Positions 8,273 through 17,189 of a stretch of DNA of 64,000 bases are shown here, piece after piece. Position numbers and translations under genes: made by a program. A model generated the notes under the pieces. The model ran no database searches. It was not told the DNA's origin and saw nothing but the letters and a program-made list of their open reading frames with translations. The stretch comes from an uncultured Dokdonia sp. (lineage in GTDB: Bacteria; Bacteroidota; Bacteroidia; Flavobacteriales; Flavobacteriaceae): contig NZ_CANMDS010000001.1 in the NCBI RefSeq assembly GCF_947496725.1, positions 124,001 through 188,000 of the forward strand, read 5' to 3'. How positions within the stretch are numbered: position 1 is the stretch's first letter; the number at the start of each line of letters is the position of its first letter.

Positions 8273-9067
8273 TTAATAAAAAAAATCTCTACAAATCTCA
8301 CTATAAACTTTTCCTTTCTTTGGAGATGTAGAATATATCTTTCTTTGAACAATCCAGTTTCCATATAAATCATATTCATACTCGTTTCTAAAGAATCGTG
8401 ATGACAATAAACTAGTATCTGAAATTGAATTTAACGGTTTTATGTAAGTATTTATGGGAACCATTATTAAGCTATCTGGTTGTAACTGATTTTGTAAATA
8501 AACACGATTTTTAGTTACAATTTGATTATTAATTGTGTCATATTTATATACGCTTACTGATCTAGCATCTCTGTGAATACTATCTCCAATTAAATTAACT
8601 TTAAAAGAAGACACACTCTTTAATAGATTACCTTTATTATTATACTTGACTATTTGCCCTACATAAAATGTATCGACATTAATCATTCGTAAATGTTTTA
8701 AAAATGAGTCATCAATTTTTTTGTCAAAATAAATATATTTTTCAATAAATATACCTCCTTGCTCATCTACTGTAGTATGAACCTCTAATTCATTGTCTTT
8801 AAAATTATATGAGTGATAAGAATATCCTAAATTTTTATCAAGATTATTATAAGCTTCTTGATAAAATGAAGTCACAACTTTTTTAGGATTATTGTATAAA
8901 GTGTCATTAAACAAAATTGTGTATTTACTTTTATTTGTAGTATTTTCTGATATTAATGAGTCTAAAGAACTATCAAATATTTCAAGAGCTTTTTCTACAC
9001 TATCATTATTCCGAGCAGTACAAGCGCTGATTATAATAGAAATAAAAAATAGGAATTTAGCTTTCAT
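8273..9067 (-). CDS. Unrecognised AT-rich lipoprotein
   Basis: 264 aa beginning MKAKFLFFISIIISACTARNND; a lipobox Cys at about residue 16 predicts an envelope lipoprotein. The rest contains YDLYGNWIVQR and YKYDTINN-type segments reminiscent of RHS/YD-like or sugar-binding beta-rich proteins, but I do not recognise a family. Its bases are visibly more AT-rich than its neighbours and it carries none of the repeated palindromes, so recent acquisition is possible. It sits 12 bases behind the PLP-enzyme gene and 41 before bshB1 on the same strand, consistent with insertion into an operon. Function unknown. Confidence 0.75.
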   Translation of the reverse strand: MKAKFLFFISIIISACTARNNDSVEKALEIFDSSLDSLISENTTNKSKYTILFNDTLYNNPKKVVTSFYQEAYNNLDKNLGYSYHSYNFKDNELEVHTTVDEQGGIFIEKYIYFDKKIDDSFLKHLRMINVDTFYVGQIVKYNNKGNLLKSVSSFKVNLIGDSIHRDARSVSVYKYDTINNQIVTKNRVYLQNQLQPDSLIMVPINTYIKPLNSISDTSLLSSRFFRNEYEYDLYGNWIVQRKIYSTSPKKGKVYSEICRDFFY

Positions 9068-9079
9068 TATTATAAAACT

Positions 9080-10255
9080 CTAGTCTGCTACTATTGTTGC
9101 TTTTTTAAGTACAACTTCAAGCGCTTGGTCAATATCTGCCATAAGATCTTTTTTCTCTTCTATACCTACAGAAAAGCGTATCAAGCCATCTGCAATCCCT
9201 TGTTTTGCACGCTCTTCTTCTCCTAGTAGGAAGTGAGAGGTTTGCGCTGGGCAAAGCATTGTACTCTCTACACCTGCAAGACTCATAGAAGGTTTTATGA
9301 GTTTAAGCGCTTTTTGAAACTCCTCTGCATCAATGTGTGGTGCTAACTCGAAGGACATCATACCGCCAAAACCGCTCATTTGCTTTTTTGCAAGAGCATA
9401 GTCAGGATGCGACTTGAGACCTGGATAATACACCTTATCTATTTCCTCCTTTTTATCGAGCCATTTGGCAAGTTTCTTTGCATTTCTATTTTGAGCTTTA
9501 ACACGTAGCGCCATTGTCTTGATACTACGCTCGAGCATCCAGACCATAAGATCACTTAAGCTTCCTCCTAGATTTTTACCTAGGTTCCAGATACGGTCTA
9601 TATGCTCTTGACTTGCTGCAACGGCTCCTGCACAGATATCACTATGACCACCCATATATTTTGTTGCCGAGTGTATCATTATATCTATCCCAAAATCTTT
9701 TGGATTTTGATTTACAGGTGATGCAAAGGTGTTATCTATCATCGTTACAATGCCGTGCTTTTTGGCTAGTGCAGAGACCATTTCCATATCTGTCACTTTC
9801 ATAAGCGGGTTAGACGGTGTCTCTATGTAGATAACTTTGGTTTGTGGGGTTATCGCTTTCGCGAAAGCGGCCTCACTAAGATCTTCTGTAAACGTATAGG
9901 TGATACCATATTTATCAAACTCCTCTACCACAAGGTTATAAGTCCCTCCGTATAAAGTTTCTTGTAATACAATGTGATCTCCACTTCTTAAAAACGCAAG
10001 TAACGTTGTGCTCACTGCAGCCATACCACTGCCAAAAATCATTCCCGCCTCAGTTTTTTCTAAAGCTGCAATTTTCTTGCTTAGACCTTCTTGGTTAGGT
10101 GTATTAAAATAACGTGGGTAGCGCTTTACATCTACATCCATAAAGGCATATGAAGATGACATAAATATAGGAGAAACAGCTCCTTGAAACTGCTCGTCTT
10201 TTACTTCTCCCGTGTGAGTACAAATGGTATTGAGACCCTGGTTTGACTTTGACAT
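9080..10255 (-). CDS. Cys/Met-metabolism PLP enzyme (cystathionine gamma-synthase / gamma-lyase type)
   Basis: 391 aa, fold-type I PLP enzyme. Visible: SSSYAF near 33-38, YFNTPNQEGLSKKIAALEKTE, FGSGMAAVSTTLLAF, IDNTFASP around 173-180, and the PLP lysine in SATKYMGGHSD (K199). The family acts on cystathionine, O-acylhomoserine or methionine; sequence alone does not settle which. Residues 130-134 (AFAKA) come from the 16-bp palindrome at 9854-9869, in the segment just before TPQTKVIYIETP. It is the first gene of a three-gene minus-strand group ending in bshB1; sulfur amino-acid supply would fit bacillithiol synthesis, but that link is inference. Confidence 0.9.
   Translation of the reverse strand: MSKSNQGLNTICTHTGEVKDEQFQGAVSPIFMSSSYAFMDVDVKRYPRYFNTPNQEGLSKKIAALEKTEAGMIFGSGMAAVSTTLLAFLRSGDHIVLQETLYGGTYNLVVEEFDKYGITYTFTEDLSEAAFAKAITPQTKVIYIETPSNPLMKVTDMEMVSALAKKHGIVTMIDNTFASPVNQNPKDFGIDIMIHSATKYMGGHSDICAGAVAASQEHIDRIWNLGKNLGGSLSDLMVWMLERSIKTMALRVKAQNRNAKKLAKWLDKKEEIDKVYYPGLKSHPDYALAKKQMSGFGGMMSFELAPHIDAEEFQKALKLIKPSMSLAGVESTMLCPAQTSHFLLGEEERAKQGIADGLIRFSVGIEEKKDLMADIDQALEVVLKKATIVAD
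9854..9869. repeat. 16-bp palindrome copy 3 (coding)
   Basis: Perfect CGCTTTCGCGAAAGCG inside the Cys/Met PLP enzyme gene, read as AFAKA (residues 130-134). Confidence 0.95.
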
Positions 10256-10421
10256 AACTTTACTTTTTTTAATGTTCTAAAAATACAAAAAACACCTAGA
10301 GCACCTCTCTCATTATTAAAGAATAAAATAGTGCACTCTGGGCCAATGGCTTAGCACAGTTTTAGACATTCTCTTAAAAATGTTAATGCAATAGTCGTAT
10401 AAAGTTGCTACCTTTAAAAGG

Positions 10422-11651
10422 ATGAAATTGATTACTAACATATATCAGCTTTTAGTAACTGGAGAATATGATAAGCCTCTTTGTGGCAAGGAGATGGGCA
10501 CTATGCCGTATATTGAGAATGCGTATCTCGTAATAGATGAAGATCGCATTTATGAGTATGGTAGTATGGATGATTTACATCCCATCGCTGTAGATGAAGT
10601 TATAGACGCAACAGGCCAAATAGTATTACCTATGTGGTGTGACTCTCACACGCATCTAGTATTTGCTACAACTCGTGAAGATGAGTTTGTAGATCGCATA
10701 AAAGGCTTGAGTTATCAAGAGATTGCTGCCAGAGGTGGTGGAATTTTGAACAGCGCTCGCAAGTTACAGGCAATGAGCGAAGATGAACTTTATGAAGATG
10801 CATTAGAGCGCTTATTACAATGTATTAAAACGGGTACTGGGGCTATAGAGATTAAAACAGGTTATGGCCTTACAGTAGCGTCAGAACTTAAGATGCTGCG
10901 CGTTATTAAAAGACTCAGTACTGCCGTAGATATCCCTGTAAAAGCAACGCTACTAGCTGCTCACGCTATACCAGAGCGACACAAACAAAATAGAGAAGCT
11001 TATATAGATGAGATTGTAAATGAGATGATACCAGCATTTACAAAGGAGTCATTAGTAGATTTTATAGACATATTTTGTGAGACAGGATACTTTACGGTGT
11101 CAGAAATGGATACCATAGTAAACGCAGGAAAGGCGCACGGCTTAAAACCTAAGGTACACGTAAACCAGTTTACAAGTATAGGTGGTATACAGAAAGCTAT
11201 AGAGCTTGAAGCGCTCACTGTAGATCATCTAGAAGAACTTACCGAAAAAGATATAGATGCATTAAAAACATCAAATACGATACCGGTAGCCTTACCAGGC
11301 TGTTCTTTCTTCTTAAATATACCATATACACCCGCACGCAAGATTATAGATGCAGGCCTATCTCTTGCTGTGGCAACAGACTATAATCCAGGATCATCAC
11401 CTAGCAGCTCTATGAATTTTATAGTATCACAGGCGTGCATCAATCTTAAAATGACCCCTGCAGAGGCAATTGTTGCAGCTACTATAAACGGTGCATTTGC
11501 AATGGATGTCGCAAAAGAAACTGGAAGTATTACAAAAGGAAAAAAAGCAAATTTAATAATTACTAAACCCCTACCCTCTTACAATGCAATTCCCTATCAC
11601 TTTGGACAACACCAGATTGATAAGGTAATTGTAAATGGAGAAGTCTTATGA
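10422..11651 (+). CDS. hutI: Imidazolonepropionase
   Basis: 409 aa amidohydrolase. Metal-binding HxH in CDSHTHLVFA (H76, H78), the imidazolonepropionase-type GTGAIEIKTGYGL and RGGGILNSARKLQ segments, and AHAIPERHK (third His region). The ATDYNPGSSPSSSMNF motif with the catalytic Asp is highly typical of HutI. Catalyses 4-imidazolone-5-propanoate to N-formimidoyl-L-glutamate in histidine degradation. The ATG is preceded by AAAAGG and a near-consensus TACCTTTA. It overlaps the next gene by 4 bases. hutH and hutU are not in the window. Confidence 0.97.
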   Translation: MKLITNIYQLLVTGEYDKPLCGKEMGTMPYIENAYLVIDEDRIYEYGSMDDLHPIAVDEVIDATGQIVLPMWCDSHTHLVFATTREDEFVDRIKGLSYQEIAARGGGILNSARKLQAMSEDELYEDALERLLQCIKTGTGAIEIKTGYGLTVASELKMLRVIKRLSTAVDIPVKATLLAAHAIPERHKQNREAYIDEIVNEMIPAFTKESLVDFIDIFCETGYFTVSEMDTIVNAGKAHGLKPKVHVNQFTSIGGIQKAIELEALTVDHLEELTEKDIDALKTSNTIPVALPGCSFFLNIPYTPARKIIDAGLSLAVATDYNPGSSPSSSMNFIVSQACINLKMTPAEAIVAATINGAFAMDVAKETGSITKGKKANLIITKPLPSYNAIPYHFGQHQIDKVIVNGEVL

Positions 11652-12226
11652 TTATACCTAATTTTTTTATCGTACCGGGAAGCCCGGTAAGTGACACATT
11701 TATTGAACACGGAGTTACTACTTTTTATGACGCGATACGCAAAGTGCATCATCTTCCTTATGGGAGAGTAGAAAACCCGTTAGAGTTTGGAAACATTATT
11801 ACAAATGGTCGAGGCACTTGTAGTACAAAACACGCCACATTAAAAACACTCACAGATGAGCACGCAATTTATGGCTTACAACTAGAACTTGCTATTTATG
11901 CTATGAATGAAGAGAACACCCCAGGTGTGGGAGCGACTCTTGATAAATACAACCTGCCATATATGCTAGAAGCACACACGTTTTTATGTTATGATGACGA
12001 AGTATATGATTACACATTTGCTCAGTCTAAAAACCTTAAGTGGAAAGATGCAATACTAATGCAAACCACAATAGATACAGACCAGATAGGTGAGTATAAA
12101 AAGAACTATCACAAATCTGTACTCGCAGACTGGATAAAAAGAGATAACCTACCATATACGCTAGACGAACTTTACATTATAAGAGAGCAATGTATAGAAG
12201 CGCTCTCAGACGCGATAACGCATTGA
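11648..12226 (+). CDS. Hut-operon protein with transglutaminase-like Cys-His-Asp arrangement
   Basis: 192 aa, no recognised name. RGTCSTKHATLKTL (C58) resembles the nucleophile motif of transglutaminase-like proteins. H110 in MLEAHTFLCYDD and D121 in VYDYTFAQ fall where the other catalytic residues would be. It is locked between hutI (4-base overlap, ATGA) and hutG (one base apart), so translation is probably coupled. Position suggests a role in histidine or formimidoylglutamate breakdown, such as an amidase step or removal of a side product. That role and the fold assignment are inference from motif spacing only. Confidence 0.8.
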   Translation: MIIPNFFIVPGSPVSDTFIEHGVTTFYDAIRKVHHLPYGRVENPLEFGNIITNGRGTCSTKHATLKTLTDEHAIYGLQLELAIYAMNEENTPGVGATLDKYNLPYMLEAHTFLCYDDEVYDYTFAQSKNLKWKDAILMQTTIDTDQIGEYKKNYHKSVLADWIKRDNLPYTLDELYIIREQCIEALSDAITH

Positions 12227-12227
12227 T

Positions 12228-13229
12228 ATGATACAGCTACACATTGCAACAGAAAGTGACATTAAACCATTCACACATCTTCGAGCTGGTGAGACCAAGC
12301 TAGGAGAAACCTTGCAACTATGTGATAGCCTAGATGACATTGTAAATAATAATTGCACCTATGTTCTTTTTGGAATTTGTGAGGATATTGGTATTCGTGC
12401 AAACTACGGTAAGCCCGGGGCAATAAAAGCTTGGGGAAGTTTTGTAAAAGCTTTTGTAAACGTTCAAGACAATCAATTTAATAATGGTAACGATATCCTA
12501 CTATTAGGTCATATAGCTGTATCGCCAGATATAGACGATATAGATAAAGAGAATCCAGAAACCTTAGGTAGTATTGTAGCAAGAATAGATAGTAAAGTAG
12601 CAACCGTGGTAAACCGCATAGTAAGTGCGGGCAAAATACCTATAGTTATAGGAGGCGGTCATAATAACGCCTACGGAAATATAAAAGGTACTGCAACGGC
12701 TTTGCAAAAAGCTATAAATGTCATCAATTTTGATGCTCATACAGATTTAAGAAAAGCAGAGTATAGACATAGTGGTAATGGCTTTACATATGCGCTAGAA
12801 AGTGAGAACTCATACCTCAAGACCTATTGTATCTTCGGGTTACATAAAAACTACACACCACAGTATATTTACAATATGATAGCTACTAGCAATCATATCA
12901 CCGCTTTTGATATGGAGGATATGCTTCTCGAAAGTAAACAGGTGGAAAATTTTAAAACTGCTATCTCCCAGTTAAGTGACAATACATTAGGTATTGAGGT
13001 AGATGTAGATAGTATTGCCAATTTCTCAAGTAGTGCACAAACGCCTTCTGGATTTAACTTAGAGATGATGCGTTATTTTTTAGGACAGCTTGCGCGAAAT
13101 AATAAATGTGGTTATTTACATATTTGTGAGGCCGCTCCAACAAAGAAAAATTATCAACAAGTAGGTAAAGCATTATCTTACCTCGTTACGGACTTTATAA
13201 GAAATCATCGTGAATATTATACCCTATAA
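12228..13229 (+). CDS. hutG: Formimidoylglutamase (arginase/ureohydrolase family)
   Basis: 333 aa. Arginase-family di-manganese ligands: GGGHNNAYGN (H145), INFDAHTDLR (D169, H171, D173) and a late IEVDVDSI with paired Asp. HutG hydrolyses N-formimidoyl-L-glutamate to glutamate and formamide, directly following the HutI product. It begins one base after the transglutaminase-like gene and overlaps the GNAT gene by 20 bases. The family also contains agmatinase and arginase, but hut context makes formimidoylglutamase the best call. Confidence 0.92.
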   Translation: MIQLHIATESDIKPFTHLRAGETKLGETLQLCDSLDDIVNNNCTYVLFGICEDIGIRANYGKPGAIKAWGSFVKAFVNVQDNQFNNGNDILLLGHIAVSPDIDDIDKENPETLGSIVARIDSKVATVVNRIVSAGKIPIVIGGGHNNAYGNIKGTATALQKAINVINFDAHTDLRKAEYRHSGNGFTYALESENSYLKTYCIFGLHKNYTPQYIYNMIATSNHITAFDMEDMLLESKQVENFKTAISQLSDNTLGIEVDVDSIANFSSSAQTPSGFNLEMMRYFLGQLARNNKCGYLHICEAAPTKKNYQQVGKALSYLVTDFIRNHREYYTL

Positions 13230-13677
13230 CACAAAACATAAAGACGCCTTCAAGCATCTTAATATAGAATGGCTAGAGACCTATTTTTATGTAGAACCTT
13301 ATGACTTAGAAGTATTAAGTAAGCCAGAAACTTACATTATAAATAAAGGAGGATACATATTTTTTGCCCAGCACAATGATGAGATTGTAGGCACCGTGGC
13401 GCTTATGCCCACACAAATAAACGGTGTATTAGAACTTACAAAAATGGCAGTATCTCCACAGGCTAGAGGTCTAGGCATAGGTCAAAAATTAATGGAGCAT
13501 TGTATCGCTTTCGCGAAAGCGGAAAACCTTTCAAAACTCATACTTTATTCAAACACCGTTTTAGAAAACGCTATTCATATTTATAAAAAATGGGGTTTTA
13601 TTGAGATTCCCGTAGAAGAAAATGCATCATACGAGCGAGCAAACATAAAAATGGAAAAAATAATTAACCATAAATAA
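13210..13677 (+). CDS. GNAT-family N-acetyltransferase
   Basis: 155 aa from a GTG inside the end of hutG. Contains the GNAT core: IVGTVALMP, LTKMAVSPQARGLGIGQKLM (the acetyl-CoA pyrophosphate-binding R/Q-x-x-G-x-G/A loop) and a C-terminal AIHIYKKWGFIE. Acceptor unknown. The palindrome at 13506-13521 supplies AFAKA (residues 100-104) in the helix after the acetyl-CoA loop. The 20-base overlap places it in the hut run, so an acceptor among histidine catabolites or glutamate derivatives is conceivable, but unproven. Confidence 0.88.
   Translation: MNIIPYNTKHKDAFKHLNIEWLETYFYVEPYDLEVLSKPETYIINKGGYIFFAQHNDEIVGTVALMPTQINGVLELTKMAVSPQARGLGIGQKLMEHCIAFAKAENLSKLILYSNTVLENAIHIYKKWGFIEIPVEENASYERANIKMEKIINHK
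13506..13521. repeat. 16-bp palindrome copy 4 (coding)
   Basis: Perfect CGCTTTCGCGAAAGCG in the GNAT gene, read as AFAKA. Confidence 0.95.
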
Positions 13678-13683
13678 CAGAAA

Positions 13684-14475
13684 ATGAAATTACTCAACAT
13701 TATACTCTTAGCCGCCCTTACCATAGGTATTACAAGCTGTAAAGAAAACACACCAAACGAAACCAAAACAACTACAGAGGTTGTAAAAGAGGAGAAAGCA
13801 AAGAAAAGTAACTTTGAGATTTACCCAGTATCGCACGCTACTATGGTTTTAAAATGGGATGATAATGCTATTTATATTGATCCCGTAGGAGGTCCAGAAA
13901 ATTTTGACCTTTATGATGCGCCAGATCTTATCTTGATTACAGATATACACGGTGATCACTTAAACGTAAACACTGTACAAGGTATTCTAACAGAATCTAC
14001 AAAGATTATTGCACCACAAGCAGTAGTAGATAAACTCCCAGAAGATTTACAAAAAATCACAACCGTACTTAGTAATGATAATTCCTTAATGAAAAATGAT
14101 TTTAACATCACTGCGATCCCTATGTACAACCTTAGAGAGGAAGCACTTAAATTTCACTCAAAAGGCAGAGGAAATGGCTATGTAATTGAAAAAGATGATA
14201 AACGAGTTTACATCTCTGGAGATACAGAAGACATACCAGAAATGCGCAATCTAGCAAATATAGATATAGCTTTTGTATGTATGAACTTGCCATACACAAT
14301 GACGGTAGAGAGCGCTGCGAGTGCGGTATTAGACTTTAAGCCAGAGACCGTATTTCCATATCATTACAGAGGTACAGAAGGTCTAAGCGACGTTTCAAAA
14401 TTTAAAGAACTAGTAAATAAAGGCGATAGTAGTATTAATGTTGCCCAGCTAGACTGGTACCCTACAGTAGAATAA
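13684..14475 (+). CDS. Metallo-beta-lactamase-fold lipoprotein (UlaG-like)
   Basis: 263 aa. MKLLNIILLAALTIGITSC is a lipoprotein signal (Cys19), followed by a Lys/Glu/Thr-rich linker. The hydrolase core starts with NFEIYPVSHATMVLKW and has ITDIHGDHL as the metal motif (the first His of HxHxDH replaced by Asp, common in UlaG-type proteins), then YISGDTED and a C-terminal PYHYRG. Probably an envelope-located metal hydrolase of unknown substrate. It begins 6 bases after the GNAT stop and ends in a hairpin, so it is the likely last gene of the hut run. Confidence 0.85.
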   Translation: MKLLNIILLAALTIGITSCKENTPNETKTTTEVVKEEKAKKSNFEIYPVSHATMVLKWDDNAIYIDPVGGPENFDLYDAPDLILITDIHGDHLNVNTVQGILTESTKIIAPQAVVDKLPEDLQKITTVLSNDNSLMKNDFNITAIPMYNLREEALKFHSKGRGNGYVIEKDDKRVYISGDTEDIPEMRNLANIDIAFVCMNLPYTMTVESAASAVLDFKPETVFPYHYRGTEGLSDVSKFKELVNKGDSSINVAQLDWYPTVE

Positions 14476-14479
14476 AAAA

Positions 14480-14514
14480 ACACCGCTTTAAGATGGATAT
14501 CTTAGAGCGGTGTA
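14480..14514. terminator. Hairpin terminator between convergent genes
   Basis: CACCGCTTTAAGA and TCTTAGAGCGGTG pair with one mismatch around a short loop, with A-rich sequence on the left side. It lies between convergent genes and could serve both. Confidence 0.65.
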
Positions 14515-14538
14515 ATATGCTTTTAAATATGGTCTCTT

Positions 14539-15420
14539 TTACTTTAGACTAAAAGAAGTTTGAGCAAGAAGCGCCCCTTTATCATACACAAAGACTTTGT
14601 AAGTTCCTTCTGGAAAAAACTTTGTGGTCTTCCCTATATTCTCACAAATATCTAGCGCTGTATTCTCATAATAAAACTTAGAGATTGTACTGTATGTAAC
14701 CACTGTCCCGTCAAAGGCTACTTGCTTGTTATCACCTAGCGTGTTTCCTTCTGGGTCTACAACCTGTACATAAAGCATACGGTCACCAGCTTCGGCAAGA
14801 CGATTTTGTGGTACTGTATAACACGCACGTAGCTTATCTACACGTCTATTATTTGAGTTCTCTATAAGCTTACCAGAAGAGCGTTCTATCACTCCAGTGG
14901 CACTAAGCTTATTTGCCGCCAGTGCAGATCCTAAAGTTACACGCTCTGCTAGTGCTTGATTTTCTAGTGATAGAGAATCTCCTACACCTCTTTGTACCTC
15001 TAGCTCATACGTTGTACTGTCTACGCGCATCGCGAGCATCTGGTTACTACCGCGTAGGGAGTCATTTTGAGCAAATAAGAAATCACGCTCGTTACGTAGT
15101 TTAAACACTTCTGCTCTATACTTCCCAAGACTCGCTATGGTGGCATCTTTTGCATTTATGTCAGATATAAGACCTTGTATTCTATCACGAGCTTCGTTAA
15201 GCTCTGTGTCTTTAAGGTTATTTTCTTCTATAACTACATCATACTTACTCACCATTTCCTTAAGATCTGCAAGCACTACATTCTTCTCTTTTGTAAGTTG
15301 GCTTTTTGTATCTTTTTCTTGGTTATACAGTTTTACTGCAAAGGCACCGGCAACGACTAAAAGTACTGCAAGAATCCCTGCAATGATCTTAATACCGTTT
15401 CCACTTTTTCCGTTGTCCAT
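14539..15420 (-). CDS. Membrane-anchored coiled-coil protein
   Basis: 293 aa. One transmembrane helix at about residues 10-30 (IIAGILAVLLVVAGAFAV), then a heptad-rich, charged coiled coil to roughly residue 165. The C-terminal globular region of about 120 aa contains RRVDKLRACYTVPQNRLAEAG and FFPEGTYKVFVYDKG. The topology suggests a periplasmic coiled coil and beta-rich end domain. I do not recognise a named family with certainty. It is monocistronic and convergent with the hut run. Confidence 0.8.
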   Translation of the reverse strand: MDNGKSGNGIKIIAGILAVLLVVAGAFAVKLYNQEKDTKSQLTKEKNVVLADLKEMVSKYDVVIEENNLKDTELNEARDRIQGLISDINAKDATIASLGKYRAEVFKLRNERDFLFAQNDSLRGSNQMLAMRVDSTTYELEVQRGVGDSLSLENQALAERVTLGSALAANKLSATGVIERSSGKLIENSNNRRVDKLRACYTVPQNRLAEAGDRMLYVQVVDPEGNTLGDNKQVAFDGTVVTYSTISKFYYENTALDICENIGKTTKFFPEGTYKVFVYDKGALLAQTSFSLK

Positions 15421-15698
15421 AATATTTAGTTTAATTTTATTGGTTATACGTCTAATGCAAAGAATTGGATTTTATTTTAATTGCTTCTGCTAAAATATTC
15501 TTTTTACCATACAATTAACGCCCGATATTAAAAATTGTTAAAATTAGATATTCACATCATCCAAAGAGCGACAACATACGTAGTAAAGATGCTGATATAC
15601 AATCGTATAACAAGACATAGCCATCCAGAGCAAGCACATTGATTTGAGCAAGAAAATTACATTGCAATTGGTAATAAACAAGGTGAAAATTTTAATCA

Positions 15699-15714
15699 CG
15701 CTTTCGCGAAAGCG
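15699..15714. repeat. 16-bp palindrome copy 5 (intergenic)
   Basis: Perfect CGCTTTCGCGAAAGCG, symmetric over 18 bp (15698-15715), about 80 bases before the DUF2254 gene. Confidence 0.95.
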
Positions 15715-15726
15715 TAAAAACAACCC

Positions 15727-15740
15727 TTAACAGCTGTTAA
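15727..15740. promoter_or_regulatory. Perfect palindrome TTAACAGCTGTTAA, possible operator
   Basis: Fourteen-base inverted repeat 52 bases before the DUF2254 start, distinct from the recurring palindrome. Position and symmetry fit a dimeric regulator site; no regulator gene is adjacent. Confidence 0.4.
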
Positions 15741-15792
15741 CGTAGTTCTAAAAGCAATGCTATCCTTAAGTTTTTTACGGAAATTGTAACTT

Positions 15793-17088
15793 ATGAATAG
15801 ACTGTACACAAAACTTGAGCTTTTATACAGCCGTATTACTGGTAATGTAGCCTTCTACCCTAGCCTCATTGCCTTTATGGGACTCGGGTTAGGGTTCTTA
15901 ATGTCTTATGCAGAGCAGCAAGGAATCTCAAAGTATCTTATAGACGTTGTACCAGCGCTTGTAATTAATGATGCAGATACGGCTCGTACGCTACTCAGCA
16001 CCTTTATAGGCGGTATTTTTAGTCTAATGGTTTTTAGCTTTTCTATGGTTATGCTCATACTTAACCAGGCATCTAGTAATTATTCACCACGCATATTACC
16101 AGGACTTATTGCAAATAAACGTCACCAGGTGGTACTAGGCTTTTATATTGCTGTCATCATTTACTGTATCATTATCTTACTTAGTATTGAGCCAGAACAG
16201 TCTAAAACACAACTACCAGGCTTTGCTGTACTTGTAGGGATTGTATTGAGCATACACGTGCTTGCAGCTTTTATATACTTTATACACTCTATATCTCAAG
16301 CCATACAGATTAATAATATTATAGATCGTATTTACAAAGTATCAAGAGATCGCATCCAGCAACTTATAGACACAGAGAGTGACCCCACTGGAGTAGCCGT
16401 TTTTAAGGACAGTAACTCTTGGCAAAGCTATACCACAAAATTCTCTGGACATCTTAATGATATAGCACTAGACTCTCTTGTAGATTTTTGTAATGAGCAC
16501 TCTTGTAAGGTATCACTACTAATTCCTAAAGGATCATTTGTACTAGATAGTACAAAAATAGTAAGTGTAAATAAGGATCTTAACGAGGATGCTATTGAAG
16601 CGCTACGCTCTTGTTTTGGCTTTTCTAGATCTGAGATTGTAAAAAATAATTATATACTCGGTTTTAAACAGCTTACAGAGATTGCTGTAAAAGCAATGAG
16701 CCCAGGTATAAATGATCCCGGAACGGCAATTACCTGTCTAGACTACCTTACCGAGCTATTTGTATTACGTATGCAAAAGAGAGATAACAGCTTTGTGACA
16801 GATAAAGATGGTAATGCCCTCGTATCACTACGCACTATAAACTTTGAAGAAGTCCTCTATTTTATTTTTGCATCCCTAAGACAGTATTGCAAAGAAGACT
16901 TTATTATGCTACACAAAATGTTGCAAAGCTTGAGATACCTAAGTACATCTGATGCGTTAAAGGACGAGTATACAGAGGCTATTATCAACCAAGTACAACT
17001 CATCATAGATGATGCAAACCAATTTATTAAAAACGAGTCAGATCTTGCTATTTTAAACAAGGTGGCTAGTGAAGTGCAAACAAGCTAG
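15793..17088 (+). CDS. DUF2254 integral membrane protein
   Basis: 431 aa. N-terminal YSRITGNVAFYPSLIAFMG, then four predicted membrane helices within the first about 170 residues, including LLSTFIGGIFSLMVFSFSMV and ASSNYSPRILPGLIANKRHQ. A large soluble C-terminal part contains KAMSPGINDPGTAITCLDYL, the most recognisable DUF2254 segment. The family has no established function; an inner-membrane channel- or receptor-like role is speculation. Monocistronic, preceded by a candidate operator. Confidence 0.88.
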   Translation: MNRLYTKLELLYSRITGNVAFYPSLIAFMGLGLGFLMSYAEQQGISKYLIDVVPALVINDADTARTLLSTFIGGIFSLMVFSFSMVMLILNQASSNYSPRILPGLIANKRHQVVLGFYIAVIIYCIIILLSIEPEQSKTQLPGFAVLVGIVLSIHVLAAFIYFIHSISQAIQINNIIDRIYKVSRDRIQQLIDTESDPTGVAVFKDSNSWQSYTTKFSGHLNDIALDSLVDFCNEHSCKVSLLIPKGSFVLDSTKIVSVNKDLNEDAIEALRSCFGFSRSEIVKNNYILGFKQLTEIAVKAMSPGINDPGTAITCLDYLTELFVLRMQKRDNSFVTDKDGNALVSLRTINFEEVLYFIFASLRQYCKEDFIMLHKMLQSLRYLSTSDALKDEYTEAIINQVQLIIDDANQFIKNESDLAILNKVASEVQTS

Positions 17089-17189
17089 ATGATATTATTA
17101 CCACCAGATAAGGTTTTTTGACTGGTTTTCTTTTTCTTTATACACATTACATAATGCGTGCTGCATTACTTAAAACTACATTTACTTTT

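Larger units (their letters stand above)
15421..15792. other. 372-base intergenic region with two palindromes
   Basis: No credible coding frame or RNA gene seen. It holds a copy of the 16-bp palindrome (15699-15714) and a separate perfect 14-bp palindrome (15727-15740) just upstream of the DUF2254 gene; the rest is AT-rich and unassigned. Confidence 0.6.
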
